A DNA stretch of 7,986 nucleotides from Deltaproteobacteria bacterium UBA3076 (GCA_002367355.1 DFBQ01000136.1:1-7986), one strand, 5' to 3'; counted from the stretch's first letter, positions 1-6,857 are shown. Numbers and translations: made by a program. Notes: generated from the letters alone by a model not told the origin.

Positions 1-25
1 AGCAAAACATCCTGTAATCATTAAA

Positions 26-48
26 CTAATAGCTAACCGCTAATAGCT
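26..48. repeat. Short heptamer tandem repeat (CTAATAG type)
   Basis: CTAATAG occurs at 26-32 and 40-46, around the variant CTAACCG at 33-39, followed by a partial CT. This gives three adjoining 7-bp units. It belongs to the same class of short intergenic words seen elsewhere in the window. Function is unknown. The array is short, so chance cannot be excluded. Confidence 0.45.
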
Positions 49-56
49 GTTCAAGT

Positions 57-74
57 GGATTACCCCAGTAATCC
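57..74. other. Perfect 7-bp hairpin, 4-nt loop
   Basis: GGATTAC (57-63) and GTAATCC (68-74) are exact reverse complements around the loop CCCA. No T-run follows on the + strand, so it is not a standard intrinsic terminator. It may be a remnant of an upstream transcript's 3' end or part of a repeat. Confidence 0.35.
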
Positions 75-220
75 GCGATGAACCATATTAATATTATATA
101 CTATATATGGAGCTGCATGCAAAACTCAAGATTTTGTTCGTGGGCAAGGTGCGAGGAAGTGAAAAAACGCATAGAAAAAATACATTTCTCAAATTCGAAC
201 TACGTGTATGTTTTGTAACC

Positions 221-257
221 GTTCACAGGTTCAGAGGTTCACCGTTCAGGGTTCACT
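221..257. repeat. GTTCA-word tandem array (left, forward)
   Basis: Five consecutive units begin with GTTCA, at 221, 229, 237, 244 and 251. The first two are 8 bp and the last three are 7 bp (GTTCACC, GTTCAGG, GTTCACT). The array forms the left arm of the inverted pair that bounds the candidate element at 215-427. Confidence 0.65.
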
Positions 258-396
258 GAGAATCTGAGCATTTGTTTCGTGAGTTTTGAACGGTCTTGCA
301 CCGAAGTCTATAGTGAGCTTTCCTGGCGTTGGATCAAGCTGAGTTTCAGGACGTTGATCATGCCGGACGTAACCGCGGTCAAGGCCAACGGAAAAA

Positions 397-425
397 GTAA
401 CCCTGAACGGTGAACCCTGAACCCT
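397..425. repeat. GTTCA-word tandem array (right, inverted)
   Basis: Read on the - strand this is GTTCAGG, GTTCACC, GTTCAGG, then GTTAC, in strict 7-bp register. It faces the array at 221-257 and shares an exact 18-bp complement with it (399-416 against 236-253). Together they could form a long stem around a loop of roughly 145 nt. Confidence 0.65.
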
Positions 426-471
426 TAGTATGTTTTTTTATACCCATAAAGATTATTTTGGGTTGATTCCC

Positions 472-487
472 TTGGTATTTGTCTTGC
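472..487 (+). promoter_or_regulatory. Possible sigma-54 (-24/-12) promoter upstream of adk
   Basis: TTGG at 472-475 and TTGC at 484-487 place the GG (474-475) and GC (486-487) exactly 10 nt apart, the spacing required by sigma-54. The bases between match the consensus poorly (TATTTGTC where GCACG-type bases are expected). The site lies about 145 bp before adk. A single match like this arises often by chance. Confidence 0.18.
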
Positions 488-541
488 GGCCAGGGGTTAT
501 GAAGAGTTATAAAGAGCGGCAGTGTTCTGAATCCAAATCAT

Positions 542-574
542 CAGGATGCGATTTTTGAGTCATCATGCGTCCTG
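542..574 (+). promoter_or_regulatory. Hairpin in the adk 5' region
   Basis: CAGGATGCG (542-550) can pair with TGCGTCCTG (566-574) over 9 bp, two of them G-U, around a 15-nt loop. It ends about 56 nt before the adk ATG and just before a weak promoter-like TTGAAT (575-580) with TATGGC (597-602) at 16-nt spacing. If transcription starts upstream it would be a leader hairpin. If it starts at the weak promoter, the inverted repeat could be an operator. No known riboswitch class is recognised. Confidence 0.3.
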
Positions 575-630
575 TTGAATTTTATCATTGATTCATTATG
601 GCAAAATAAACATTAAAAAAGGAGTGGAGT

Positions 631-1308
631 ATGAACATTTTGACTTTTGGACCCAATGGAAGTGGTAAAGGAACCCAAGGCGCAATTATCAAGGATAAAT
701 ATAATATCGCCCATATCGAGTCAGGTGCAATCTTCCGGAAAAATATCGGCGAAGGAACAGAACTTGGTTTAAAGGCCAAGGAATATATTGATAAAGGTGA
801 TCTGGTGCCGGACGATATTACAATCCCGATGATACTCAACCGGCTCAAGGAAGACGATTGTAAGAATGGCTGGCTTCTGGACGGCTTTCCCAGGAACAAG
901 GTCCAGGCGGAAACCCTGGCAAAGGCCTTGAAGGACGAAGGTATGGATCTGGATTACGTATTAGAGATCGTCCTGGACAGGGAGGTAGCCAAGCTGCGAA
1001 TCATGGGTCGCCGACTCTGTGTTAATGATAATAACCATCCCAACCACATTGCGTTTGATGCTATTAAACCTGTGGAAAAAGAGGGCAAACTTGTCTGCCG
1101 GGTATGCGGCGGTGATCTGATAACAAGGCCTGATGATCAGGACGAGGAAGCCATCAACAAGCGCCACAACATTTACTATGACGATACGACTGGAACAATG
1201 GCGGCTGTCAACGTTTTCAAGAGTCTGGAAGGTCCCAAAGTTATTTCAGTGGACGGATCACCCTCCATCCAGGAAGTGTCCGAAACCATTATGAAAGAGC
1301 TGCCTTAG
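631..1308 (+). CDS. adk: Adenylate kinase with a Cys/His metal-binding LID
   Basis: Adenylate kinase interconverts ATP plus AMP with two ADP in the cytoplasm and sets the adenylate balance. The 225-residue protein has the P-loop GPNGSGKGT (7-15), the NMP-binding motif ESGAIFR (30-36), DGFPR (84-88), the LID start GRR (126-128) and the long-form LID up to about 180. The LID carries C130-X5-H136, then C156-X2-C159. This is the Cys-X5-His-Xn-Cys-X2-Cys pattern described for Desulfovibrio gigas adenylate kinase (zinc, cobalt or iron), not the common four-Cys zinc site; the H136-C156 gap is 19 residues. The ATG is well supported by AAGGAG at 619-624, six bases upstream. The gene stands alone, between a repeat-rich leader and the terminator at 1336-1365, and is not beside secY or ribosomal protein genes. 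Family identity is near certain; the bound metal is inferred. Confidence 0.96.
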   Translation: MNILTFGPNGSGKGTQGAIIKDKYNIAHIESGAIFRKNIGEGTELGLKAKEYIDKGDLVPDDITIPMILNRLKEDDCKNGWLLDGFPRNKVQAETLAKALKDEGMDLDYVLEIVLDREVAKLRIMGRRLCVNDNNHPNHIAFDAIKPVEKEGKLVCRVCGGDLITRPDDQDEEAINKRHNIYYDDTTGTMAAVNVFKSLEGPKVISVDGSPSIQEVSETIMKELP

Positions 1309-1335
1309 AATTAATCAGGGTCAGAATTAAATAGA

Positions 1336-1365
1336 AAAAGCGGAGGCGAAAACGCCTCCGCTTTT
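1336..1365. terminator. Bidirectional intrinsic terminator between adk and glgP
   Basis: AAAAGCGGAGGCG (1336-1348) and CGCCTCCGCTTTT (1353-1365) form a perfect 13-bp stem around an AAAA loop. On the + strand it ends in CTTTT followed by GATTT, 27 nt after the adk stop. On the - strand it ends in a run of five T, so it can also terminate the convergent glgP transcript, whose stop lies 83 bp away. Confidence 0.9.
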
Positions 1366-1396
1366 GATTTGGACGCAGATGAAAGCGCACGCCACA

Positions 1397-1428
1397 ACTT
1401 TAGGCACTTTAGCTCACTTTAGGTACTT
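1397..1428. repeat. ACTTTAG tandem repeat (9-10 bp period)
   Basis: ACTTTAGGC (1397-1405), ACTTTAGCTC (1406-1415) and ACTTTAGGT (1416-1424) are followed by a partial ACTT (1425-1428). The array lies in the gap between the shared terminator and the glgP stop codon. It has the same build as the other short-word arrays but a different sequence. Confidence 0.6.
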
Positions 1429-1448
1429 CAAACTCAATTAAATGGAAA

Positions 1449-4019
1449 CTATCTCTCGGTTTCCCACCAAGTCAGAAGTCCGAGCTCAAACTTGTGGCTA
1501 AGTTCTTTCTGGAAAGGATAACATCTAATAGTAAAACCTATCCGCCCACTTGAAAGGCAGAGTAGTGTTCCTTCAAAGACAGATCCTCCTCCTTCTTGCT
1601 GCCCACTTACGGAAAGCATCGGTAGTGGATGGCCTTCAGGGATCTCTCCTTTATCGTCCAGTCGACCAATATACGCCTCAACCCGCACCTCTTCAGGGTC
1701 CAGTCCTCCAAGATCCAGTACGGCCTTTATCGGCAAACGATCCCCGACCTTTGGCGATCCGTCGATCGGGACCTGTAAATCAAGTATTTTGACTTTGTGC
1801 CATACTCCTGATGTCTCCCGTTTCCAACGGGACAACTCCCTGGCCTCCTTCCAGCTATCCTTTGCTAACAAGTGCCATTTGGAGATGTTGGGCAGATAAA
1901 ACCGGCTGGCATATTCTTCCACCATGCGGTTTGTATTGAAATAAGGACACACGGTCTGGATGGAATTCTTCATCATCTCAACCCATCCATGGGGTATATC
2001 ATGGGCAGATCTATCATAAAACAGTGGTACTACGGTGTTTTCAAGCAGTTCATAGAGGAGCCGGCTTTCCACCTCATCCTGGTATTCGCGATCTTCATAT
2101 TCCTCACCCGCACCTATAGCCCAGCCATTGTTGCTCTTGTAGCCTTCATCCCACCAGCCATCAAGGATGCTCAGGTTGATTCCGCCATTGGCCGGGACCT
2201 TCATGCCGCTGGTCCCGCTGGCCTCCATTGGGCGCAAAGGGGTGTTAAGCCAGACGTCTACTCCCTGGACAAGGTACCTGGCCACTTCTATGTCGTAATT
2301 TTCAATAAAGACTATGTGCTTTCGAAATTCCGTAGTGTTGGCCATTTGCACTATCTTGTGGATGAGTTCCTTGCCGTACTTGTCCTGTGGATGGGCCTTG
2401 CCACTGAAGATGATCTGCACCGGACGCTCTTCGTTAGTTAGTATCTGTCTGAGCCTGTCCGGATCTCGAAAGAGCAGGGCAGAACGCTTGTATGTTGCAA
2501 AGCGCCTAGCGAAGCCTATGGTAAGGGCCTCAGGATCCAGGACCTCGTCAGCCAGCTTCATCTGGTAACTTGGGGCCCCTTTTGCCTGAAGCTGCTTTCT
2601 GAGCCTTGCCCTGGCAAATGATATGAGTCCCTCTCTCAGTCTCTCTTTACTTCTCCAGAGCTCAAAGTCAGGGATTTGTTCGCTCCTTTTCCAGATGGCG
2701 TAATTTGTGGGCTCATCGATCCATCTTGATCCTAAATATCGTTCATAGAGCAGGGACATCTCACTTGATAGCCAGCCGAGTATATGTATTCCGTTGGTGA
2801 CATGGGTTATCGGGACCTCATGCCGGGGAATCTGGGGCCATATGCTACCCCACATCTTTTGTGTGACCTCACCGTGAAGCTTGCTCACGCCATTGGTTTG
2901 AGATGCCATATTTATAGCCAGTACTGCCATACAGAATTCTTCAGCCTGATCACCGGGGTTGATCCTTCCAAGTCCTATGAATGCATCAATGCCAATGCCC
3001 ATCTTATCTGCCAATCCTGTAAAGTACCGGCGGATCATCTCCGGCGGGAAGCGGTCTATTCCTGCAGGGACAGGGGTATGAGTAGTAAATATGCTTGTGG
3101 CACGCACGGCCTCCAGGGCCACGTCATAAGGTAGATTGTCCTTGAGCATTATCTGGTTAATACGTTCCAGTGCCATGAAGGCGGAATGGCCTTCATTCAT
3201 GTGGCAAACCGAAGGGCACTGGTCAAGGACCATTATTAACTTTATTCCCCCCATGCCCAGTACTATCTCCTGCTGAAGCCTGGTTTCAAGGCTGCCGCCA
3301 TAGAGATACGAAGTTATCTGTCTGTCTGAACGAGAATTTAATGGGACATCAGTGTCCAGGTTATAGATTTTGACCCGGCCCACATTAAGGGACCAGACCC
3401 GTATGTGGACCTCTCTGCCCTCAAGCTCCACCTGGACTGTCAAAGGTTCTCCTTCTTTGTCCCTGACCAGGCTTACCGGCATATTGTAGAAGTCATTTGA
3501 GGGATAGGTCTCAAGCTGCCATCCGTCAGGATTGAGATATTGTTGAAAATACCCGTGTTTATAAAGAAGACCAACTCCCACGAGGGGAAGCCCCAGATCA
3601 CTGGCCGACTTCATATGATCACCGGCAAGGATGCCAAGCCCCCCGGAATATAGAGGAAGGCTTTCATGCAGGCCGAACTCAGCAGAAAAGTATGCTATTA
3701 TCCCGTCATCCCGATTCTCACTGATTTTTTTATACCATGTCTGGGCATGTAGATAACGTTCCAGCTCCCTTTGCACCTTTTCCATTCTGGCAAGAAAGAC
3801 ATCATCCCGCTCAAGCCGTTCCAGCCGGGGCTGCTCAATGGTGCCCAGCAAGGAAACCGGGTTGTGTCTACACCTCTCCCACACTTCCCGGTCCATGTCC
3901 TGAAAGAGATGGATAGCCTCAGGGGTCCAGGTCCACCAGATGTTACGAGCAATAGTCATCAACGGCATCAAACGCTCGGGCAGGCTGGGAACGATTGTAA
4001 TGCTTTGAATTGTGGGCAT
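1449..4019 (-). CDS. glgP: Alpha-glucan (glycogen/maltodextrin) phosphorylase, DUF3417 type
   Basis: This enzyme releases glucose-1-phosphate from the non-reducing ends of alpha-1,4-glucans using phosphate and pyridoxal phosphate (GT35 family), and serves cytoplasmic glycogen breakdown. At 856 residues it has the build of the family branch with an N-terminal DUF3417 region (about 10-100, including NIWWTW at 26-31). Then come FSAEFGL (111-117), YSGGLGILAGDH (124-135), the active-site segment HMNEGHS (273-279), VTNGIH (407-412) and FATYKR (507-512). The cofactor-lysine motif is EASGTSGMK (599-607), with K607 the predicted Schiff-base lysine. Residues from about 740 form the beta-rich C-terminal extension usual in this branch. 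The ATG has AAGGA at 4034-4030, ten bases upstream. It begins 43 bp after clpA with no terminator between, so it is probably co-transcribed. Substrate preference (glycogen or maltodextrin) cannot be read from sequence. Confidence 0.95.
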   Translation of the reverse strand: MPTIQSITIVPSLPERLMPLMTIARNIWWTWTPEAIHLFQDMDREVWERCRHNPVSLLGTIEQPRLERLERDDVFLARMEKVQRELERYLHAQTWYKKISENRDDGIIAYFSAEFGLHESLPLYSGGLGILAGDHMKSASDLGLPLVGVGLLYKHGYFQQYLNPDGWQLETYPSNDFYNMPVSLVRDKEGEPLTVQVELEGREVHIRVWSLNVGRVKIYNLDTDVPLNSRSDRQITSYLYGGSLETRLQQEIVLGMGGIKLIMVLDQCPSVCHMNEGHSAFMALERINQIMLKDNLPYDVALEAVRATSIFTTHTPVPAGIDRFPPEMIRRYFTGLADKMGIGIDAFIGLGRINPGDQAEEFCMAVLAINMASQTNGVSKLHGEVTQKMWGSIWPQIPRHEVPITHVTNGIHILGWLSSEMSLLYERYLGSRWIDEPTNYAIWKRSEQIPDFELWRSKERLREGLISFARARLRKQLQAKGAPSYQMKLADEVLDPEALTIGFARRFATYKRSALLFRDPDRLRQILTNEERPVQIIFSGKAHPQDKYGKELIHKIVQMANTTEFRKHIVFIENYDIEVARYLVQGVDVWLNTPLRPMEASGTSGMKVPANGGINLSILDGWWDEGYKSNNGWAIGAGEEYEDREYQDEVESRLLYELLENTVVPLFYDRSAHDIPHGWVEMMKNSIQTVCPYFNTNRMVEEYASRFYLPNISKWHLLAKDSWKEARELSRWKRETSGVWHKVKILDLQVPIDGSPKVGDRLPIKAVLDLGGLDPEEVRVEAYIGRLDDKGEIPEGHPLPMLSVSGQQEGGGSVFEGTLLCLSSGRIGFTIRCYPFQKELSHKFELGLLTWWETER

Positions 4020-4061
4020 TATCAGAGAATCCTTACGGTATTACAAAGGCTGGAGCTGTTG

Positions 4062-4077
4062 ATTATTCATGAATAAT
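4062..4077. other. 16-bp perfect palindrome at the clpA stop
   Basis: ATTATTCATGAATAAT is its own reverse complement and overlaps the last codons and TAA of clpA. It is AT-rich with no loop and no following T-run, so it is unlikely to terminate. It could be a protein-binding site or simply codon-driven, since it encodes Ile-Ile-His-Glu-stop. Confidence 0.3.
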
Positions 4078-6321
4078 AAGCCGTCCATCTTCAAGGTCAA
4101 CTAAAACTTTGCCTCCTTTTGAGAGTCCATGGAATAGGATGGCATCAGATACAGGGTCTTTTATCTCCTGTTGTAAAATACGAGCCAAAGGACGTGCTCC
4201 AAATTGAGAGTCATGCCCGTTTTGGGCAAGCCAGGATCTGGCAGCAGGTGTGACATTCAGTTTGATCTTGCGTCCGGATAACTGCTCCTGGATCTCCCCC
4301 AGGAGTTTATCCACTACCTGCTCCATTGCTGAAACGGTCAAATGGCCGAAAGGTATAACAGCCTCCAGCCGGTTACGAAATTCCGGGCTGAAGAGCTGTT
4401 TTATTATATTCTCCCCTTTGTATCTGTTATCTTCCGCCTTTGCACCAAAACCGATTGTATGGCTTTCCATCTCTCTTGTACCTGCATTTGAGGTCATAAT
4501 CAATATCACGTGACGGAAGTCTGCCCTTTTACCTGTATTATCGGTAAGAGTGGCATAATCCATGACCTGAAGCAAGATATTAAAGAGATCGGGATGGGCC
4601 TTCTCTATTTCATCCAAAAGCAAAACACAGTATGGGTGTTTACGAATGGCTTCGGTAAGGAGGCCTCCCTGATCAAATCCAACATAGCCGGGAGGCGCAC
4701 CAATGAGCCTGGCCACAGCGTGCTTTTCCATATATTCGCTCATGTCGAATCGCTGGAAGTGTATTCCAAGCGCTGCAGCGGTCTGCCGGGCAAGCTCCGT
4801 CTTTCCAACTCCTGTGGGTCCTATAAACAGAAAAGAGCCGATGGGACGATCAGGATGAGAAAGACCGGCTCGGGAACGCTTGATGGCTTTTGATAAGATT
4901 TCTATAGCTTCATCTTGGCCGAAGACTGAAGATTTTATGGATTCTTCGATTTTTTCAAGACGAAAGCGGTCCGACTGAGTGATAGTCTTTGCAGGCAATC
5001 GGGCCATCTTGGCAATTATATTTTCAATGTGACGTGTAGTCACAAGCCTTGACCCATTTCCACCATTGCCTGAAAGCCTTAATACAGATGCCGCTTCATC
5101 TATTACGTCAATAGCCTTGTCCGGCATATAACGATCTGTAAGGTATCTATCTGACAGTTCAGCCGCAGTTTTCAGAGCGCTATCGGTGTATTTTATTCCA
5201 TGGTGCTCTTCGTAATGTGACTTCAGCCCCTTAAGGATTTTCACTGTCTCTCCCACACCGGGTTCCGGAATCTCTATTTTCTGAAAACGCCTTGAAAGTG
5301 CGCGATCTTTTCCAAAGAAATTCCTGTATTCCTCATAAGTGGTTGAACCTATACACCTTAGCTCACCATTTGCCAGGGCCGGCTTGAGAATATTTGAGGC
5401 ATCCAGAGACCCTCCACTGGTGGCTCCTGCTCCCACAACAGTATGGATTTCATCAATAAAGAGTATTGCCCTGGGGCACTTTTTGATCTGGGCAATAACC
5501 TCTTTGAGCCTGGCCTCAAACTCCCCTCTGTATTTGGTGCCGGCAAGAAGCGATCCCATATCCAGAGTGTACATTTCTGTGTCTTGTAAAGGCTCAGGCA
5601 CTTCGCCTTGCTGGATTTTTAGTGCCAGTCCTTCAGCCAAGGCGGTCTTGCCTACTCCGGGGTCCCCCACGTAAATAGGATTATTCTTTCTGCGCCTGCA
5701 GAGGACCTGCATTGTACGTTCCAGTTCCACCTTTCGTCCAATAAGCGGGTCAATTTCTCCATCAGCAGCCTTCTTTGTGAGATTTACAGTAAAAACATCA
5801 AGGGCACTTGCCGGTTTTGTTGAGGATTTGGCCTGTTTCCCAGCTTGGGAACCTGTATTTCTCTGGGAGCTAATGGTTTGATAAGAATCAGTTTGCTCAA
5901 TCCTATGTGATATAAAATTCAGTATGTCCAGCCTATTGATTCCCTCCTGATGAAGAAAGTGCGCTGCATAGGAATCTTCCTCGGTCATCACGGCAGCAAG
6001 AAGATCTCCTATGTCGGCCTCTTCCTTTTCGGCAGACTGCACATGCATAATGGTTCGCTGGAGCACCCTCTGCAGGATTACTGTGGGCTGGGGGCCTTCT
6101 TTTCGATCGTCTGGCAATTTCTCAAGGTGAGTCTCAAAAAATGTCTCAATTCTGGATTTCAGCCGGTCAGGATTGCCCCCACATGCCATTATGGCATTCT
6201 CACCCTTTTGGTGGTGAATTATTGCAAAAAGCAAATGCTCAAGAGATAGATATTCATGATGCCTAATATGAGCCTCCCGAGCCGCTGCACCTAACATTAT
6301 TTCCAAGTCCTTGCTTATCAT
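4063..6321 (-). CDS. clpA: ATP-dependent Clp protease ATP-binding subunit ClpA
   Basis: ClpA is the hexameric AAA+ unfoldase that feeds substrates into ClpP and takes N-degron substrates from ClpS. The 752-residue protein has the double Clp-N domain (about 1-145, with the ClpA-like start) and a Gln/Ser-rich linker (about 145-172). The first AAA+ module has Walker A GDPGVGKT (219-226), the pore loop GTKYRGEFE (261-269), Walker B ILFIDE (286-291) and Arg fingers R344-R345. The second has Walker A GPTGVGKT (501-508), the pore loop GYVG (545-548), Walker B VLLLDE (566-571), sensor-1 N612 and sensor-2 GAR (708-710). The tripeptide IGF (623-625) is the ClpP-docking loop. There is no long ClpB-type middle coiled coil, which separates it from ClpB. 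The ATG is preceded by GAAAGG at 7-nt spacing. It lies 90 bp downstream of clpS. clpP is elsewhere. Confidence 0.97.
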   Translation of the reverse strand: MISKDLEIMLGAAAREAHIRHHEYLSLEHLLFAIIHHQKGENAIMACGGNPDRLKSRIETFFETHLEKLPDDRKEGPQPTVILQRVLQRTIMHVQSAEKEEADIGDLLAAVMTEEDSYAAHFLHQEGINRLDILNFISHRIEQTDSYQTISSQRNTGSQAGKQAKSSTKPASALDVFTVNLTKKAADGEIDPLIGRKVELERTMQVLCRRRKNNPIYVGDPGVGKTALAEGLALKIQQGEVPEPLQDTEMYTLDMGSLLAGTKYRGEFEARLKEVIAQIKKCPRAILFIDEIHTVVGAGATSGGSLDASNILKPALANGELRCIGSTTYEEYRNFFGKDRALSRRFQKIEIPEPGVGETVKILKGLKSHYEEHHGIKYTDSALKTAAELSDRYLTDRYMPDKAIDVIDEAASVLRLSGNGGNGSRLVTTRHIENIIAKMARLPAKTITQSDRFRLEKIEESIKSSVFGQDEAIEILSKAIKRSRAGLSHPDRPIGSFLFIGPTGVGKTELARQTAAALGIHFQRFDMSEYMEKHAVARLIGAPPGYVGFDQGGLLTEAIRKHPYCVLLLDEIEKAHPDLFNILLQVMDYATLTDNTGKRADFRHVILIMTSNAGTREMESHTIGFGAKAEDNRYKGENIIKQLFSPEFRNRLEAVIPFGHLTVSAMEQVVDKLLGEIQEQLSGRKIKLNVTPAARSWLAQNGHDSQFGARPLARILQQEIKDPVSDAILFHGLSKGGKVLVDLEDGRLIIHE

Positions 6322-6411
6322 TTTTTTGCCTTTCTATATAGTGCCTGAACGGAAACCCCAAAATTGGTTTTCTCAATTTAAGTCAGGGACAATTAACATA
6401 TTAAGATCATA

Positions 6412-6726
6412 TCATATATATTCCATACCGGCCTTAAGAGGAAAGCCTGCTTCCTTCGCATTTATGTGAACGGCCCTTACCTTTGTTTCTGCAACCTCAC
6501 TGGTATAATACCCACAAACCCCAAAACCGTTGTAATGCACATTCAGCATAATTACTGTTGCCTCTGATGATGACTTATGAAATATGTCTTCCAAGATCCG
6601 TACCACAAAATCCATTGTCGTATAATCGTCGTTATATAACAAGACCTTACACATGGGTGGTTCCTCGATTTCCTTCTCTGCAAGGTCTTCCAATTGGTTT
6701 TGATTTTCAAGGTCGAGCCGGCTCAT
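6412..6726 (-). CDS. clpS: ATP-dependent Clp protease adaptor ClpS
   Basis: ClpS binds proteins with destabilising N-terminal residues and delivers them to ClpAP. This 104-residue protein has a flexible acidic N-terminus (about 1-24) and the full ClpS core. The binding-pocket residues known from E. coli ClpS are all present at a constant offset of -2: N32, D33, D34, T36, M38, V41, M60, V63, H64 and L97. The gate residue M38 suggests the usual preference for Leu, Phe, Tyr and Trp. SEVAETKV (76-83) is the conserved ClpA-contacting helix. The ATG has TTAGGAAG upstream with about 8-10 nt spacing. A TATAAT hexamer lies immediately before that (6748-6743), but it has no good -35 and would place the start site within the ribosome binding site, so the real promoter is probably farther upstream, in or beyond the repeat element at 6764-6840. 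Confidence 0.97.
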   Translation of the reverse strand: MSRLDLENQNQLEDLAEKEIEEPPMCKVLLYNDDYTTMDFVVRILEDIFHKSSSEATVIMLNVHYNGFGVCGYYTSEVAETKVRAVHINAKEAGFPLKAGMEYI

Positions 6727-6763
6727 TTTTTCGCACTTCCTAATTATAGTTCGTCATATTTGC

Positions 6764-6857
6764 AAAGTATACTGCTTTTCCATTGTTACCTCTGGATTCC
6801 CGCCTTCGCGGGAATGACGTCCGGTAGTACCGTATACTTTTCATCTATACTACTTTT
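6764..6857. repeat. Nested inverted-repeat element in the clpS upstream region
   Basis: AAAGTATAC (6764-6772) and GTATACTTT (6832-6840) are exact reverse complements that frame a 77-bp unit, 38-114 bp upstream of the clpS start. Inside are the dRS3-like hairpin (6796-6815) and a small palindrome, CGGTA-G-TACCG (6822-6832). The left flank TATACTGCTTTT (6768-6779) recurs as TATACTACTTTT at 6846-6857 (11 of 12 identical). A third related copy, TATACTTTTC, starts at 6833. The layout fits a small palindromic insertion, or an operator region with three TATACT-type sites. Confidence 0.5.
6796..6815. repeat. dRS3-like palindrome, ATTCCC-N8-GGGAAT
   Basis: ATTCCCGC (6796-6803) and GCGGGAAT (6808-6815) form a perfect 8-bp stem around CTTC. 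With its flanks CTGG and GACG it matches the widespread intergenic repeat whose core, ATTCCC-N8-GGGAAT, is called dRS3 in Neisseria. On either strand no T-run follows, so it is a poor terminator. Confidence 0.75.

Larger units (their letters stand above)
206..436. mobile_element. Candidate MITE-like non-coding element with 9-bp flanking repeat
   Basis: GTATGTTTT is present at 206-214 and again at 428-436, as expected of a target-site duplication around a 213-bp insert (215-427). The insert is bounded by facing arrays of GTTCA-type words. An 18-bp segment (236-253) is the exact reverse complement of 399-416, and similarity extends a few bases on both sides. Inside, CGTTGG (327-332) pairs with CCAACG (385-390). 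A central hairpin pairs GATCAA (332-337) with TTGATC (354-359) and CTGA (339-342) with TCAG (346-349) around a 3-nt loop; the two outer stems share base 332. No coding frame is apparent, so a transposase would have to act in trans. The flank is T-rich, which raises the odds of a chance 9-bp match. It could instead be a non-mobile structured repeat or an ncRNA. Confidence 0.42.
1..630. other. Gene-free stretch upstream of adk
   Basis: No open frame of useful length with a ribosome binding site was found on either strand. The + frame entering from the left edge stops at 41-43 after 13 codons. On the - strand an ATG at 19-21 runs off the edge after 7 codons without a Shine-Dalgarno sequence. The stretch holds, in order, a heptamer repeat (26-46), a short perfect hairpin (57-74), an AT-rich block (about 83-112), a candidate miniature mobile element (206-436), and the adk leader with a sigma-54-like site and a hairpin. 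Each is listed separately. Confidence 0.75.

Noticed and set aside
159..218. Short GTG-initiated frame of about 19 codons after GAGGAA
   Set aside because: The purine stretch abuts the GTG too closely, the peptide is tiny, and it ends inside the start of the candidate mobile element.
221..425. CRISPR array
   Set aside because: The repeats are 7-8 bp words in two facing blocks, without 23-40-bp repeats or regular unique spacers, and there are no cas genes.
585..899. 104-codon frame on the - strand opposite adk
   Set aside because: It is a shadow of adk: it overlaps the well-supported kinase start, has no family resemblance and no ribosome binding site.
1872..2441. 189-codon frame on the + strand inside glgP
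   Set aside because: It lies entirely antisense to conserved phosphorylase sequence, including the cofactor-lysine motif. Long antisense frames are expected in a 2.5-kb conserved gene.
4510..4893. 127-codon frame on the + strand inside clpA
   Set aside because: It is antisense to the second AAA+ module, with no recognisable domain or start signal.
6361..6379. Inverted repeat AAATTG / CAATTT in the clpS-clpA gap as a terminator or attenuator
   Set aside because: The stem is only 6 AT-rich bp and lacks a T-tract at the right place; it is too weak to claim.
6743..6748. Perfect TATAAT on the - strand just before clpS, as its promoter
   Set aside because: No acceptable -35 lies 16-18 bp upstream, and the transcript would start inside the AGGAAG ribosome binding site. 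AT-rich gaps yield this hexamer easily.
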